Source: Ruminococcaceae bacterium D5 (GTDB taxonomy: Bacteria > Bacillota > Clostridia > Oscillospirales > Ruminococcaceae). Taken from it: a stretch of DNA of 64,000 nt. The notes under the pieces were generated by a model, which was given only the letters and a program-made list of their open reading frames with translations, had not been told where the DNA came from and ran no database searches. Each line of letters starts with the position of its first letter. The stretch's first letter is position 1. Below, in pieces: positions 24,993 to 32,129 of this stretch. The stretch covers positions 1-64,000 of the forward strand of contig FORK01000008.1 in the NCBI GenBank assembly GCA_900113995.1. The letters run 5' to 3'. Position numbers and translations under genes: made by a program.

Positions 24993-25829
24993 TCAGCTCT
25001 TTTTCGGAGAGGGATTGACCTCGACTTCCATTGTTTTCTGAGAGACCTCATTGGTTGGCAGCAGCTTGGCCATGACGACAAGACGATAGTTGGTGTGGTC
25101 GCCAGAGACGTATTCGCCGCTGCAGGTGGAGAGGGTCAGAATACGGTCGTCGGTCGTAACCGGCACATCGATGATATATTCACTGCGGGCCCGGGCCTCG
25201 TCGAGAATATATTGAAATTCTTCTTCGGAAGGGTGAGTTTGAATATAGTTGAAGTTGATATTGGTGAAAAAAACTGCGAAGACCTGCCAGACGAGATCAT
25301 CCTCCGGCGCCGAGAAATAGATATAGGGATTGTTGCGGACAAAGTTGATATCCTGTGCATATTTGAAAAGCTGTGAGAACTTTTTTCCGTCGGGGTTGTC
25401 GCGGTAATCGGAGTGCCCATAGATGATGGTATTTTTGACAAGATTGTCACGATCCACCACTTTGCAGCGGAAGTCGGTGAAGTAGCAGCCGAAAATGTCG
25501 TATTTCTTATCCTCGTCAATTCGCAGATAGTAGTCGTTGTCGGGTCCCTGAAGAACTGCGTCGTCAATCTCGGTATTGGGAATATACAGCCAGCCGACGG
25601 TGTCGGGATTTCGCTTGATTCCCTGATCGATCTTTTCTACCAGAAAAACCCGTTCGACTTCCAGATCATCTTCGGGTTCCGGCTCTTCCTCCGGCTCGGA
25701 GCTTTCAGCAGCCGAGGAGCTGGCCGGATTCGCCGCCGGGCTTTGTCCGGTGCATCCGGCTGTGGCCGTCACGATCATTAAAAGAGCAAAAAGCAGGCAG
25801 AGTGCCTTGAGCAGGCGAAGCTGTTTCAT
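24993..25829 (-). CDS. Class B sortase with lipoprotein-type N-terminus
   Basis: Sortases are extracytoplasmic cysteine transpeptidases that attach proteins to the wall or to each other. The catalytic triad is visible: H139 in IIYGHSDYRD, C236 in TLSTCSG and R249 in NYRLVV. The spacing and long beta6/beta7 region fit class B. Unusually, the N-terminus is a lipobox signal (LLMIVTATAGC, cysteine 26) followed by a Ser/Glu-rich linker, rather than a plain membrane anchor. The ATG at 25829 is preferred because GAGG lies 8 bases upstream. No pilin, NPxTN surface protein or iron-uptake gene is next to it, so the substrate is unknown. Confidence 0.88.
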   Translation of the reverse strand: MKQLRLLKALCLLFALLMIVTATAGCTGQSPAANPASSSAAESSEPEEEPEPEDDLEVERVFLVEKIDQGIKRNPDTVGWLYIPNTEIDDAVLQGPDNDYYLRIDEDKKYDIFGCYFTDFRCKVVDRDNLVKNTIIYGHSDYRDNPDGKKFSQLFKYAQDINFVRNNPYIYFSAPEDDLVWQVFAVFFTNINFNYIQTHPSEEEFQYILDEARARSEYIIDVPVTTDDRILTLSTCSGEYVSGDHTNYRLVVMAKLLPTNEVSQKTMEVEVNPSPKKS

Positions 25830-25884
25830 TGATGTTTCCTCATTTTCATGAAAATTTCTGGCGCGGGATCGCGGGAACAAAATA

Positions 25885-25913
25885 AGTTTAATCAAAAGAG
25901 CTGCCTATGTCAA
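25885..25913 (-). promoter_or_regulatory. Promoter of the sortase gene
   Basis: On the minus strand TTGACA (plus 25908-25913), 17 bases, TAAACT (plus 25885-25890). Confidence 0.75.
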
Positions 25914-25933
25914 GAGGAAGTCCCCTCCATCCA

Positions 25934-25962
25934 TTGGAATTCAAGGCTGGGCGTGGTAAAAT
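25934..25962 (+). promoter_or_regulatory. Promoter of the DUF1294 gene
   Basis: TTGGAA (25934-25939), 17 bases ending GTGG, TAAAAT (25957-25962). Confidence 0.65.
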
Positions 25963-26000
25963 GAAAGGGTTCCAGAAATCGATAAAATGGAGGAATTCAC

Positions 26001-26291
26001 TTGAAACTTTTATCTTTGATTCTGTTGGCGATGGTGGGAGGCGGCTCTCTGATCAATTTTGTCCTCTGCGCCATCGATAAATGTGCCGCCAAGGCTGAGC
26101 GGCGCAGAGTTCCGGAAAAGCGGTTTTTCTGGATCGCTCTTCTGGGCGGCGGCCCTGGGCTGTGGCTGGGAATGCGCTGCTTCCATCACAAGACGCTTCA
26201 CCGCTCTTTCTGGCTGGCGGCGGTGGGGACGACGCTGCTCTACGGCGCCGCTCTGCTCTGGATCGCTCTGCGAATGGGCGGAATGCTTTGA
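26001..26291 (+). CDS. DUF1294 small membrane protein
   Basis: This 96-residue protein has two to three membrane segments and the DUF1294 signature. The cytoplasmic basic loop is DKCAAKAERRRVPEK, followed by GGGPGLWLGM and the HHKTLHRSF motif. The family is widespread and of unknown function; in other bacteria it is often fused to a cold-shock domain, which is absent here. Translation begins at TTG 26001, with GGAGG 8 bases upstream. Confidence 0.88.
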   Translation: MKLLSLILLAMVGGGSLINFVLCAIDKCAAKAERRRVPEKRFFWIALLGGGPGLWLGMRCFHHKTLHRSFWLAAVGTTLLYGAALLWIALRMGGML

Positions 26292-26309
26292 GAAACCTTA
26301 AATTTTGGC

Positions 26310-26338
26310 TTTACAAACCGCTTGTTTGGCAGTAGAAT
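26310..26338 (+). promoter_or_regulatory. Promoter of the HAD phosphatase-EamA unit
   Basis: TTTACA (26310-26315), 17 bases, TAGAAT (26333-26338), about 40 bases before the first gene. Confidence 0.7.
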
Positions 26339-26379
26339 AGGAAAGATTCACGGTAATCTGACGAACACCGGAGGACGCA

Positions 26380-27126
26380 ATGGGATACACGACAATTCTG
26401 CTGGACGCCGACGGCACGCTGCTGGACTTTGAAGCCGCACAGCGCGAGGCGTTTTTTGCCGCAATGCGGCGGATGAAGGTCCCCGCCGGCGAGGAGATGC
26501 TCGCAAGGTACGACCGAATCAATCACACGCAGTGGAAGCGGCTCGAGCGGGGTGAGGTTACCCGGGAAGCGATGCTGGCGGAGCGGTACGCTCTGCTTTT
26601 TGCCGAGTGGGGACTTGAACGTGATCCGCAGGCGGCAAACCGCGCCTATGGGGATGCCCTTGCGGAATCGGCTCCGCTTCTTCCCGGCGCGAGGGAGTTG
26701 CTGGAGGCGCTGTCCCCCGTGGCTTATCTTGCGATTATTACCAATGGAGTCCCGCACAGCCAGCACCGGCGCTTTGCCCTTTCCGGGATCGACCGCTATG
26801 TCCGGCAGGTGCTGATTTCGGGCGAGGTGGGATGCGAAAAGCCAGACCCGCGCTTCTTCCGGGCGGCGCTGGAGCGGTGCGGCGCGCCCGACCCCCGTGA
26901 GGTGCTGGTGGTAGGAGACTCCATTTCCGCCGATATCGCGGGAGCTGCCGCCGCGGGACTGGACAGCTGCTGGTTTAATCCCAAGGGGACGCCTCTTCCT
27001 GCGGGGGTCATGCCTACCTATCTGGCTTCCGACCTGCGGGAGGTCGCCGCACTGGTGTACCGAAGCCAGCAGAGGTCTCTTCCATTTGATTCTGCAGAAG
27101 CGAGGAAACTTTCATGTCAAGCATAA
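26380..27126 (+). CDS. HAD-family hydrolase, YjjG-like nucleotidase
   Basis: This 248-residue HAD subfamily IA enzyme has motif I LLDADGTLLDF (nucleophile D9, acid/base D11), motif II AIITNG, motif III lysine in GCEKPDPRFF and motif IV VVGDSISADI. The order and cap size match YjjG-type noncanonical pyrimidine nucleotidases, which remove phosphate from damaged nucleotides such as 5-halogenated dUMP. YjjG-type specificity is family-based. Its stop overlaps the EamA start by 13 bases, so the two are coupled. Confidence 0.85.
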   Translation: MGYTTILLDADGTLLDFEAAQREAFFAAMRRMKVPAGEEMLARYDRINHTQWKRLERGEVTREAMLAERYALLFAEWGLERDPQAANRAYGDALAESAPLLPGARELLEALSPVAYLAIITNGVPHSQHRRFALSGIDRYVRQVLISGEVGCEKPDPRFFRAALERCGAPDPREVLVVGDSISADIAGAAAAGLDSCWFNPKGTPLPAGVMPTYLASDLREVAALVYRSQQRSLPFDSAEARKLSCQA

Positions 27127-28052
27127 CCAGAGTGCGCGCCCTTCCGCTTCCGGAGCTGCTGCTGCTCCTGACCGCGCTGATCTGGGGCGGGGGATTCATC
27201 TTTACGAATCTGGCGATTTTGTCCGGACTGCCCCTCTCTCTGATTTTGACGCTGCGATTTTCTATTCCGACCATTATCATGGCGGTGCTTTTCCGGCAGG
27301 AGATGGCAATCGCGTCCCGCTCTGATCTTCTCTGCGGCGCAGGGGCGGGTGTGATCCTGTTCCTGGCCTTCTTTCTTCAGACGTACGGGATTAAATATAC
27401 CACGCCGGCAAACTCCGCTTTCCTGACCGCAACCAATGTCATTATGGTCCCGTTCATCAGTTGGCTGCTCTTTCGCCAGAAGCCGGCGCGCTGTGCGTTC
27501 CCGCTTGCGTTTACCTGTTTCGTCGGGGCCGCCGTCCTCTCCTGGACGCCGGGAGCAGGGATGAGCTTTAACCTCGGGGATTGCCTGACGTTGCTGTGCG
27601 CCTTTCTGTTTGCCTGCCATATTGCGTTTCTCGGCGCGGTTTCCGGGATTACCTCAAGCGCCGCGGTGCTCAGTGTGGTGCAGCTCGGAGTATCGGCGCT
27701 GCTTTCCATGATTGCCTTCTGCGTCATCGATCAGGCGCGCTGCACTTTGAAGGCGTTTTGCTCCGGGATACTTCCCATGCTGTATCTGGCGATTCTTTCC
27801 ACCGGGCTTTGCTATTTTCTGCAAAATTGGGCGCAGAGGCGGGTTGCTCCTGCCAAGGCAGCGATTCTCCTCTCCTGCGAGGGGCTGTTCGGCAGCCTCC
27901 TTTCCGTCATCTGCGGATATGACGAGCTGACGCCCACCTTCGTCGCAGGCGGCGCGATTATTTTGCTGTCGGTAATACTGGCGCAGATTGACTGGTCCCA
28001 CTTCGGACGGACACGCGGGGAATCGTCCGCCGCTTCATCGATAGAATCATGA
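27114..28052 (+). CDS. EamA/DMT-superfamily permease
   Basis: This 312-residue protein has ten hydrophobic segments in two EamA repeats. Repeat 1 begins LLLLTALIWGGGFIFTNLA and repeat 2 begins CHIAFLGAVSGITSS. RHT/YdcZ-like members export amino acids, nucleobases or metabolites; the substrate is not predictable. The ATG has GAGGAAACTTTC upstream and lies inside the end of the HAD gene. It may be co-transcribed with the chromate-transporter pair 29 bases downstream. Confidence 0.88.
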   Translation: MSSITRVRALPLPELLLLLTALIWGGGFIFTNLAILSGLPLSLILTLRFSIPTIIMAVLFRQEMAIASRSDLLCGAGAGVILFLAFFLQTYGIKYTTPANSAFLTATNVIMVPFISWLLFRQKPARCAFPLAFTCFVGAAVLSWTPGAGMSFNLGDCLTLLCAFLFACHIAFLGAVSGITSSAAVLSVVQLGVSALLSMIAFCVIDQARCTLKAFCSGILPMLYLAILSTGLCYFLQNWAQRRVAPAKAAILLSCEGLFGSLLSVICGYDELTPTFVAGGAIILLSVILAQIDWSHFGRTRGESSAASSIES

Positions 28053-28081
28053 TCACCGGTATCAGAAAGGAATGACACGTT

Positions 28082-28633
28082 TTGAACATCTGGTTTGATC
28101 TCTACTGGACATTTTTCTGCATCGGAGGCCTGACTTTCGGGGGAGGCTATGCGATGCTGCCGATGCTTGAGCGCGAGATTGTCGAGCGCCATCATTGGTC
28201 CACCTCGGAAGAGCTGCTCGACTATTATGCGGTAGGGCAGTGCACCCCGGGCATTATTGCCGTCAATGTCGCTACAATTATCGGATATCAGCAGAAGGGG
28301 CTGCGCGGCGCGGCGCTCAGCACCTTTGGCGTGGTTTCCCCCTCGCTGATCATCATTTTGATCATCGCCGGGCTTTTAAAGAATATCTCCCAATTTGAGG
28401 TGGTGGGCCACGCTTTCGGCGGAATCCGGGTGGCTGTCTGCGTGCTGATTCTCGCTGCGGTGTTTAAGCTGATGAAAACAAGCATCAAGGATAAGCTCGG
28501 CGCGGTTCTTTTTGCCGCGGCGTTTCTGGGAATGATTTTTCTGGATCTTTCTCCGATTTTTGTTGTTCTGGTTTCCGCACTGGTTGGGTACCTGGCTAAA
28601 ATGGTCTTTGCAAAGGAGGGCAAAAACGAATGA
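28082..28633 (+). CDS. chrA1: Chromate transporter-family protein, half 1
   Basis: This 183-residue short CHR protein corresponds to the N-terminal half of full-length ChrA. It has the family motif FWCIGGLTFGGGYAMLPMLE-like (here FFCIGGLTFGGGYAMLPMLE, residues about 11-30) and YAVGQCTPGIIAVN. In Bacillus a paired short ChrA/ChrB system exports chromate. In anaerobes the native substrate may be another oxyanion. Start TTG 28082 has AAAGGA about 10 bases upstream. It overlaps the second half by the sequence ATGA. Confidence 0.9.
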   Translation: MNIWFDLYWTFFCIGGLTFGGGYAMLPMLEREIVERHHWSTSEELLDYYAVGQCTPGIIAVNVATIIGYQQKGLRGAALSTFGVVSPSLIIILIIAGLLKNISQFEVVGHAFGGIRVAVCVLILAAVFKLMKTSIKDKLGAVLFAAAFLGMIFLDLSPIFVVLVSALVGYLAKMVFAKEGKNE

Positions 28634-29196
28634 CGACCTATCTTCTTCTTTTTGCCGAATTTTTCAAGACCGGGCTTTTTGCTGTCGGCGGCGGCTTAGC
28701 GACTCTGCCGTTCCTTTATGATATTGCCGACAAATATCCTTGGTTTGACCGCGCGATGCTTCTGGATATGGTTGCTGTAGCCGAATCCACTCCCGGGCCG
28801 ATCGGCATCAACACCGCCACCTATGCCGGCTTTCACGCAGGAGGAATTTTAGGCGGATTTGTTGCGACTTTCGGGCTGGTCCTGCCTTCCTATATCGTGA
28901 TTGTCATTATTGCACAGGTTTTAGCAAAGTTTTCCAAGAACCCGATTGTGCTGTCAGTCTTTTACGGATTGCGTCCCGCTGTTACCGGTATGATCGCTGC
29001 GGCAGGATATTCGGTTGCAAAGGTGGCAATGCTTCACACAGAGAACTTTACAGGATTATCCTCTCTGGCAGGGCTTTTTAATCTTCCGGCGCTTCTTCTT
29101 TTTGCGGTGCTGTATTTCCTTTATGTCAAATTTAAGAAGCACCCGATCGTTTATATTGCCGGAGGAGCAATCGCGGGGATTCTGCTGAAGCTCTAA
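28630..29196 (+). CDS. chrA2: Chromate transporter-family protein, half 2
   Basis: This 188-residue partner has the second-half CHR signature: FFKTGLFAVGGGLATLPFLY near the start and AVAESTPGPIGINTATYAG. The pair of short proteins should assemble as an antiparallel heterodimer and export chromate or a similar oxyanion. Start and stop overlap the preceding gene by four bases. A terminator-like hairpin follows. Confidence 0.9.
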   Translation: MTTYLLLFAEFFKTGLFAVGGGLATLPFLYDIADKYPWFDRAMLLDMVAVAESTPGPIGINTATYAGFHAGGILGGFVATFGLVLPSYIVIVIIAQVLAKFSKNPIVLSVFYGLRPAVTGMIAAAGYSVAKVAMLHTENFTGLSSLAGLFNLPALLLFAVLYFLYVKFKKHPIVYIAGGAIAGILLKL

Positions 29197-29212
29197 GATT
29201 TTTTGATGTGGT

Positions 29213-29241
29213 TCCGCCGGGGAAAAGAATTCTCCGGCGGA
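29213..29241 (+). terminator. Hairpin after the chromate-transporter pair
   Basis: TCCGCCGG (29213-29220) pairs with CCGGCGGA (29234-29241). The T tract after it is weak (ATATTTCT). Confidence 0.5.
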
Positions 29242-29268
29242 TATTTCTAAAAATCTGGCTGAGAATGC

Positions 29269-29297
29269 TTGACAAATTTCGAACCCTGTGATATTAT
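29269..29297 (+). promoter_or_regulatory. Promoter of tRNA-Leu
   Basis: TTGACA (29269-29274), 17 bases, TATTAT (29292-29297), a near-consensus promoter 37 bases before the tRNA. Confidence 0.85.
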
Positions 29298-29333
29298 AAC
29301 AAAGCTGCTTCAAATGAAGCAAAAGTTGAATAT

Positions 29334-29420
29334 GCGGATATGGCGGAATTGGCAGACGCGCTAGATTCAGGTTCTAGTCGGGGCAACTCGGTGGAGGTTC
29401 AAGTCCTCTTATCCGCACCA
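29334..29420 (+). tRNA. tRNA-Leu(CAG)
   Basis: The 87-base cloverleaf has acceptor arms GCGGATA/TATCCGC and an encoded CCA (29418-29420). The anticodon stem is CTAGA/TCTAG with loop TTCAGGT (anticodon CAG). The long class II variable arm ends in GGTTCAAGTCC (T arm). It is a single-gene unit with its own promoter and terminator. Confidence 0.97.
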
Positions 29421-29462
29421 AATAAAAACAGCCGGTCGAAAGACCGGCTGTTTTTATTTGGT
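29421..29462 (+). terminator. Terminator of tRNA-Leu
   Basis: An 18-bp stem (29421-29438 with 29443-29460) with a GAAA loop ends in five Ts, directly after CCA. Confidence 0.9.
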
Positions 29463-29918
29463 GCGTCCTGCGGTGGATGATCCGTCCGTTTCACTCTCTT
29501 AATGTGCGGAACTTACCGTTCCCCATACTCTTGCCCTTTCTTCGGCAGCTGGATGCTTCCGCAGGGCATGTCTGTGGTATGGAAATTTTTTGATTCGCAG
29601 CGACACGTCGAGGCAGGTGATTCGTCGCTTACCCTAATTTTTGTAAAATTGTGCGCGTTTACGTTGCCGATCCCCCTCGCAGGCGGTCACGCTCAGTTCG
29701 TCATATCGTCTGCAAGCGCCCGTGCGACGACTTACTGCTGCCGCCGACTTTTGCGCATATGCTTGAGGTGCAGAGCTCTCTTTTGCCTGTAGGCCAAAAT
29801 GCTAAAAGGAAGGCTTAGACGACATTTTGTATCCGCAAGAGCATAGGGGGCCCTTTGCACGTTTTAGAAACGCAAAAAGGCAAACTGTTGACTTGATTTT
29901 TAAAAGGCAAAATTGTGG
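29463..29918. other. 456-base stretch with no recognised gene
   Basis: No supported coding region or known RNA was seen. One frame on the plus strand (29502-29792) is rich in Cys/Arg and has no ribosome site, so it is not called. The last 50 bases become AT-rich towards the ferredoxin promoter and contain AAAAGGCAAA twice. Confidence 0.5.
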
Positions 29919-29947
29919 TTGACAAATACAGAATAATAAAGTATATT
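29919..29947 (+). promoter_or_regulatory. Promoter of the ferredoxin-ArsR operon
   Basis: TTGACA (29919-29924), 17 bases, TATATT (29942-29947). The palindrome at 29950-29966 begins two bases after the -10. Confidence 0.85.
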
Positions 29948-29949
29948 AG

Positions 29950-29966
29950 AAATATCTTAAATATTT
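29950..29966 (+). promoter_or_regulatory. Candidate ArsR operator
   Basis: AAATAT (29950-29955) and ATATTT (29961-29966) are perfect inverted arms around CTTAA. AT-rich dyads of this kind at the transcript start are typical ArsR-family sites, and the operon's third gene encodes an ArsR protein. Binding is inferred. Confidence 0.55.
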
Positions 29967-29985
29967 TAATTTTTTGGAGGTATCT

Positions 29986-30192
29986 ATGGCACAAGCGGCG
30001 AAAATTGCTTTGGTCGGCAGGGAATGTGTTGCATGCGGATGCTGTGAGAAGGTTTGCCCCAAAAATGCGATTTATGTGCGGTCAGGCGTTATAGCTCAGG
30101 TTGACGGAGAGAAATGCGTCGGCTGTGGGAGATGCGCAAAAATTTGTCCGGCTGCTGTAATTTCGGTCGCGCAGCGGGAGGGAGACATATGA
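29986..30192 (+). CDS. 2[4Fe-4S] ferredoxin-type protein
   Basis: This 68-residue protein has two classical cluster motifs, CVACGCCEKVCP (about 15-26) and CVGCGRCAKICP (about 45-56). The first motif has one extra internal cysteine (CGCC). It should carry electrons in the cytosol. The ATG at 29986 follows GGAGG by five bases; four upstream codons are in frame but have no better ribosome site. Its stop overlaps the next start as ATGA, so it is likely the electron partner of the membrane protein that follows. Confidence 0.92.
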   Translation: MAQAAKIALVGRECVACGCCEKVCPKNAIYVRSGVIAQVDGEKCVGCGRCAKICPAAVISVAQREGDI

Positions 30193-30818
30193 AAAAGAAG
30201 TGGTATGAATATCTTTGGCTCGCTGAGGCGCTTTATTGGATTTTGGGCCTGTGCAACATCCTTTTTGCCTGGCTGGGGATGCTGTTCTTTGCAATTCCTC
30301 TTGTGATGGCCGTTGCGGGGGGAGACAAGGCCTATTGCAACCGCTATTGCGGCCGCGGGCAGCTGTTGGAGCTGCTGGGCAGTAAATTGAAGCTATCCCC
30401 CGGCCGCAGACCGCCGGAGTTTCTGCGAAGCAGGTGGTTCCGCTGTGGCTTTCTGGCATTTTTTATGACGATGTTTGGGCTGATGCTTTTCAGCACCTAT
30501 CAGGTTTTCGCCGGTGCCCCGCTCAGACAGTCGGTGACGCTGCTGTGGACCTTCCGCCTGCCCTGGGAATGGGTCAGGGTCGATATGGTATCTCCATGGA
30601 TTGCGCAATTTGCCTTTGGATTCTTCAGCGTGATGATGACGTCCACTGTGCTCGGACTGCTTACCATGGTTCTGTTTCGCCCGCGGTCGTGGTGTGTGTA
30701 TTGCCCGATGGGAACGATGACACAGGAGATCTGCCGGCTCAAACATAGAAAGGAGGATTTCTGTTGTGGAAGAGAAAGCAAAAAAAATTGCAGAGCTTCT
30801 GAAATTGCTGGCAAATGA
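30189..30818 (+). CDS. NapH/YccM-like iron-sulfur membrane protein
   Basis: This 209-residue protein has about four membrane segments, seen near 10-45, 84-103 and 135-160. The cysteine motifs are CNRYCGRGQ after the second segment and WCVYCPMGTM near the C-terminus. In NapH/MauN relatives such motifs sit at the cytoplasmic face and help pass electrons between quinol and ferredoxin-like partners. Here the first is CxxxC and the usual C-terminal pair of 4Fe-4S domains is absent. The tail has two more cysteine sites (FCCGRES, KKNC). The protein overlaps the ArsR start by 53 bases. It may act with the ferredoxin; the pathway is not known. Confidence 0.72.
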   Translation: MKKKWYEYLWLAEALYWILGLCNILFAWLGMLFFAIPLVMAVAGGDKAYCNRYCGRGQLLELLGSKLKLSPGRRPPEFLRSRWFRCGFLAFFMTMFGLMLFSTYQVFAGAPLRQSVTLLWTFRLPWEWVRVDMVSPWIAQFAFGFFSVMMTSTVLGLLTMVLFRPRSWCVYCPMGTMTQEICRLKHRKEDFCCGRESKKNCRASEIAGK

Positions 30819-31047
30819 GCATCGCCTGTTGATTTTATGCGCGCTGATTCAAGGCCCGCTGACCGTTGGGGAGGTTCATTCATTTACTCCGAATATTACC
30901 GCTTCCGCGCTCTCACAGCACTTGGCGCAGTTAAAAACAGCAGGCATTCTGGATTCTGAAAAGCGGGGCATGAATGTGTTCTATCGCATTCAGGATGAAC
31001 GGATCATCGGCATGATTGCTTTTCTCAAAGAATATTATTGCAAATAG
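30766..31047 (+). CDS. ArsR/SmtB-family regulator
   Basis: This 93-residue winged-helix protein reads KKIAELLKLLANEHRLLILCAL, with a recognition helix around ITASALSQHLAQLKTAGILDSEKRG and a wing MNVFYRIQ. ArsR proteins usually repress and are released by metals or redox signals. The metal-binding CxC motif of classical ArsR (ELCVCDL) is absent: the equivalent place reads LTVGEVHSF. The GTG start has AAAGGAGG upstream. As the last gene of the operon behind an AT-rich palindrome, it is probably autoregulatory, with an iron-sulfur or other signal still to be identified. Confidence 0.88.
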   Translation: MEEKAKKIAELLKLLANEHRLLILCALIQGPLTVGEVHSFTPNITASALSQHLAQLKTAGILDSEKRGMNVFYRIQDERIIGMIAFLKEYYCK

Positions 31048-31131
31048 GTTCGAAGACGGAGTGCTGCCTCCATTTCAGATCTTCCGCCTGTGTCGGGATG
31101 TATCAGTCTGCTGTTTGCTTTGAAAACAAAA

Positions 31132-31163
31132 GAGAAGTACCCCCATACCCGGGGGTACTTCTC
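31132..31163. terminator. Terminator between ArsR and glycosyltransferase genes
   Basis: GAGAAGTACCCC (31132-31143) pairs with GGGGTACTTCTC (31152-31163). A T run follows only on the minus strand (CTTTTGTTTT), so it mainly ends the glycosyltransferase unit. Confidence 0.7.
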
Positions 31164-31184
31164 CTGCAATATCGCTGAGTTTTG

Positions 31185-32129
31185 CTATTTCAGCTGAATC
31201 TGATCGATGATAAAACGGGGCCGGTGCTTTGATTCCTGATAGATCCGTCCGACATATTCACCGATGATGCCAAGGCAGAGCAGCTGGATACCGCCCAGCA
31301 GCCAGATTGATCCCATCAGAGTGGTCCATCCCTGCACCGTCTGCCCAAACAGCTTTTGAATCAGGAGGACCAGCAGGCTGATCAGGCTTGTGCCGAAAAT
31401 GATCGCGCCCAGCAGAGTGACGAGGCGGATGGGGCGGATTGAAAAGGAGGTAATCCCGTCAAAGGCGAAGAGCAGCATCTTTTTGAGAGGATATTTGCTC
31501 TCTCCCGCAAAGCGTTCGGCGCGTTCATAGGCAACCGACGTGCTTTGAAAGCCGATCAGAGGAACAATCCCGCGCAGGAACAGATTGACCTCCCTGAATT
31601 CCAGCAGAGCGGCAAGGGCGCGCCGGGAAAGCAGGCGGTAATCGGCATGGTTGTCCACAATGTCAACGCCCAGCATCTGCATTAGTTTGTAAAAGCCCTC
31701 CGCAGTGGAACGCTTAAAAACAGTATCGGATGCGCGACTGGAGCGGACGCCGTAAACCACTTCATTCCCCTCATGAAAGCGGTCAACCATCTCATCGATG
31801 GCATTGATGTCATCCTGAAGGTCGGCGTCCAGACTGATCACCGCGTCACAGCGTCCGTTGGCGACGGTCAGGCCTGCGAGCAGGGCGTTCTGATGCCCTT
31901 TGTTGCGGGAAAGCTTCACACCGCCGAAACGGGAATCCTGGTGGGAAAGAGATTCGATGATTCCCCAGGTTGCGTCGCGGCTGCCGTCGTCGACAAAAAG
32001 GACGCGGCTTTCCGGTCCGATTTTTTCCGCCTTCTCAAGCGCGTCAAGCTTTTCGGCAAGACGCCGGGAGGTTTCGGGAAGAACCTCTTCTTCATTGTAA
32101 CAGGGAATCACCAGGTAAAGAGTTGTCAT
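31185..32129 (-). CDS. Family 2 glycosyltransferase, GtrB/DPM1 type
   Basis: This 314-residue enzyme has the GT-A fold with VIPCYNEEEVLPE at the start and the metal-binding DAD motif at 101-103 (SLDADLQDD). Two C-terminal membrane helices are present (about 225-290). GtrB-type enzymes transfer a sugar onto undecaprenyl phosphate inside the cell, so a flippase and a GT-C enzyme can use it outside. It follows the YfhO gene and overlaps it by four bases (ATGA). Confidence 0.92.
   Translation of the reverse strand: MTTLYLVIPCYNEEEVLPETSRRLAEKLDALEKAEKIGPESRVLFVDDGSRDATWGIIESLSHQDSRFGGVKLSRNKGHQNALLAGLTVANGRCDAVISLDADLQDDINAIDEMVDRFHEGNEVVYGVRSSRASDTVFKRSTAEGFYKLMQMLGVDIVDNHADYRLLSRRALAALLEFREVNLFLRGIVPLIGFQSTSVAYERAERFAGESKYPLKKMLLFAFDGITSFSIRPIRLVTLLGAIIFGTSLISLLVLLIQKLFGQTVQGWTTLMGSIWLLGGIQLLCLGIIGEYVGRIYQESKHRPRFIIDQIQLK

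Noticed and set aside
29502-29792. Plus-strand frame between tRNA-Leu and the ferredoxin operon
   Set aside because: No ribosome site, odd composition and no recognisable motif.
29334-29918. tRNA-Leu as an integration site for a genomic island
   Set aside because: No repeat of the tRNA 3' end and no integrase gene were found downstream.
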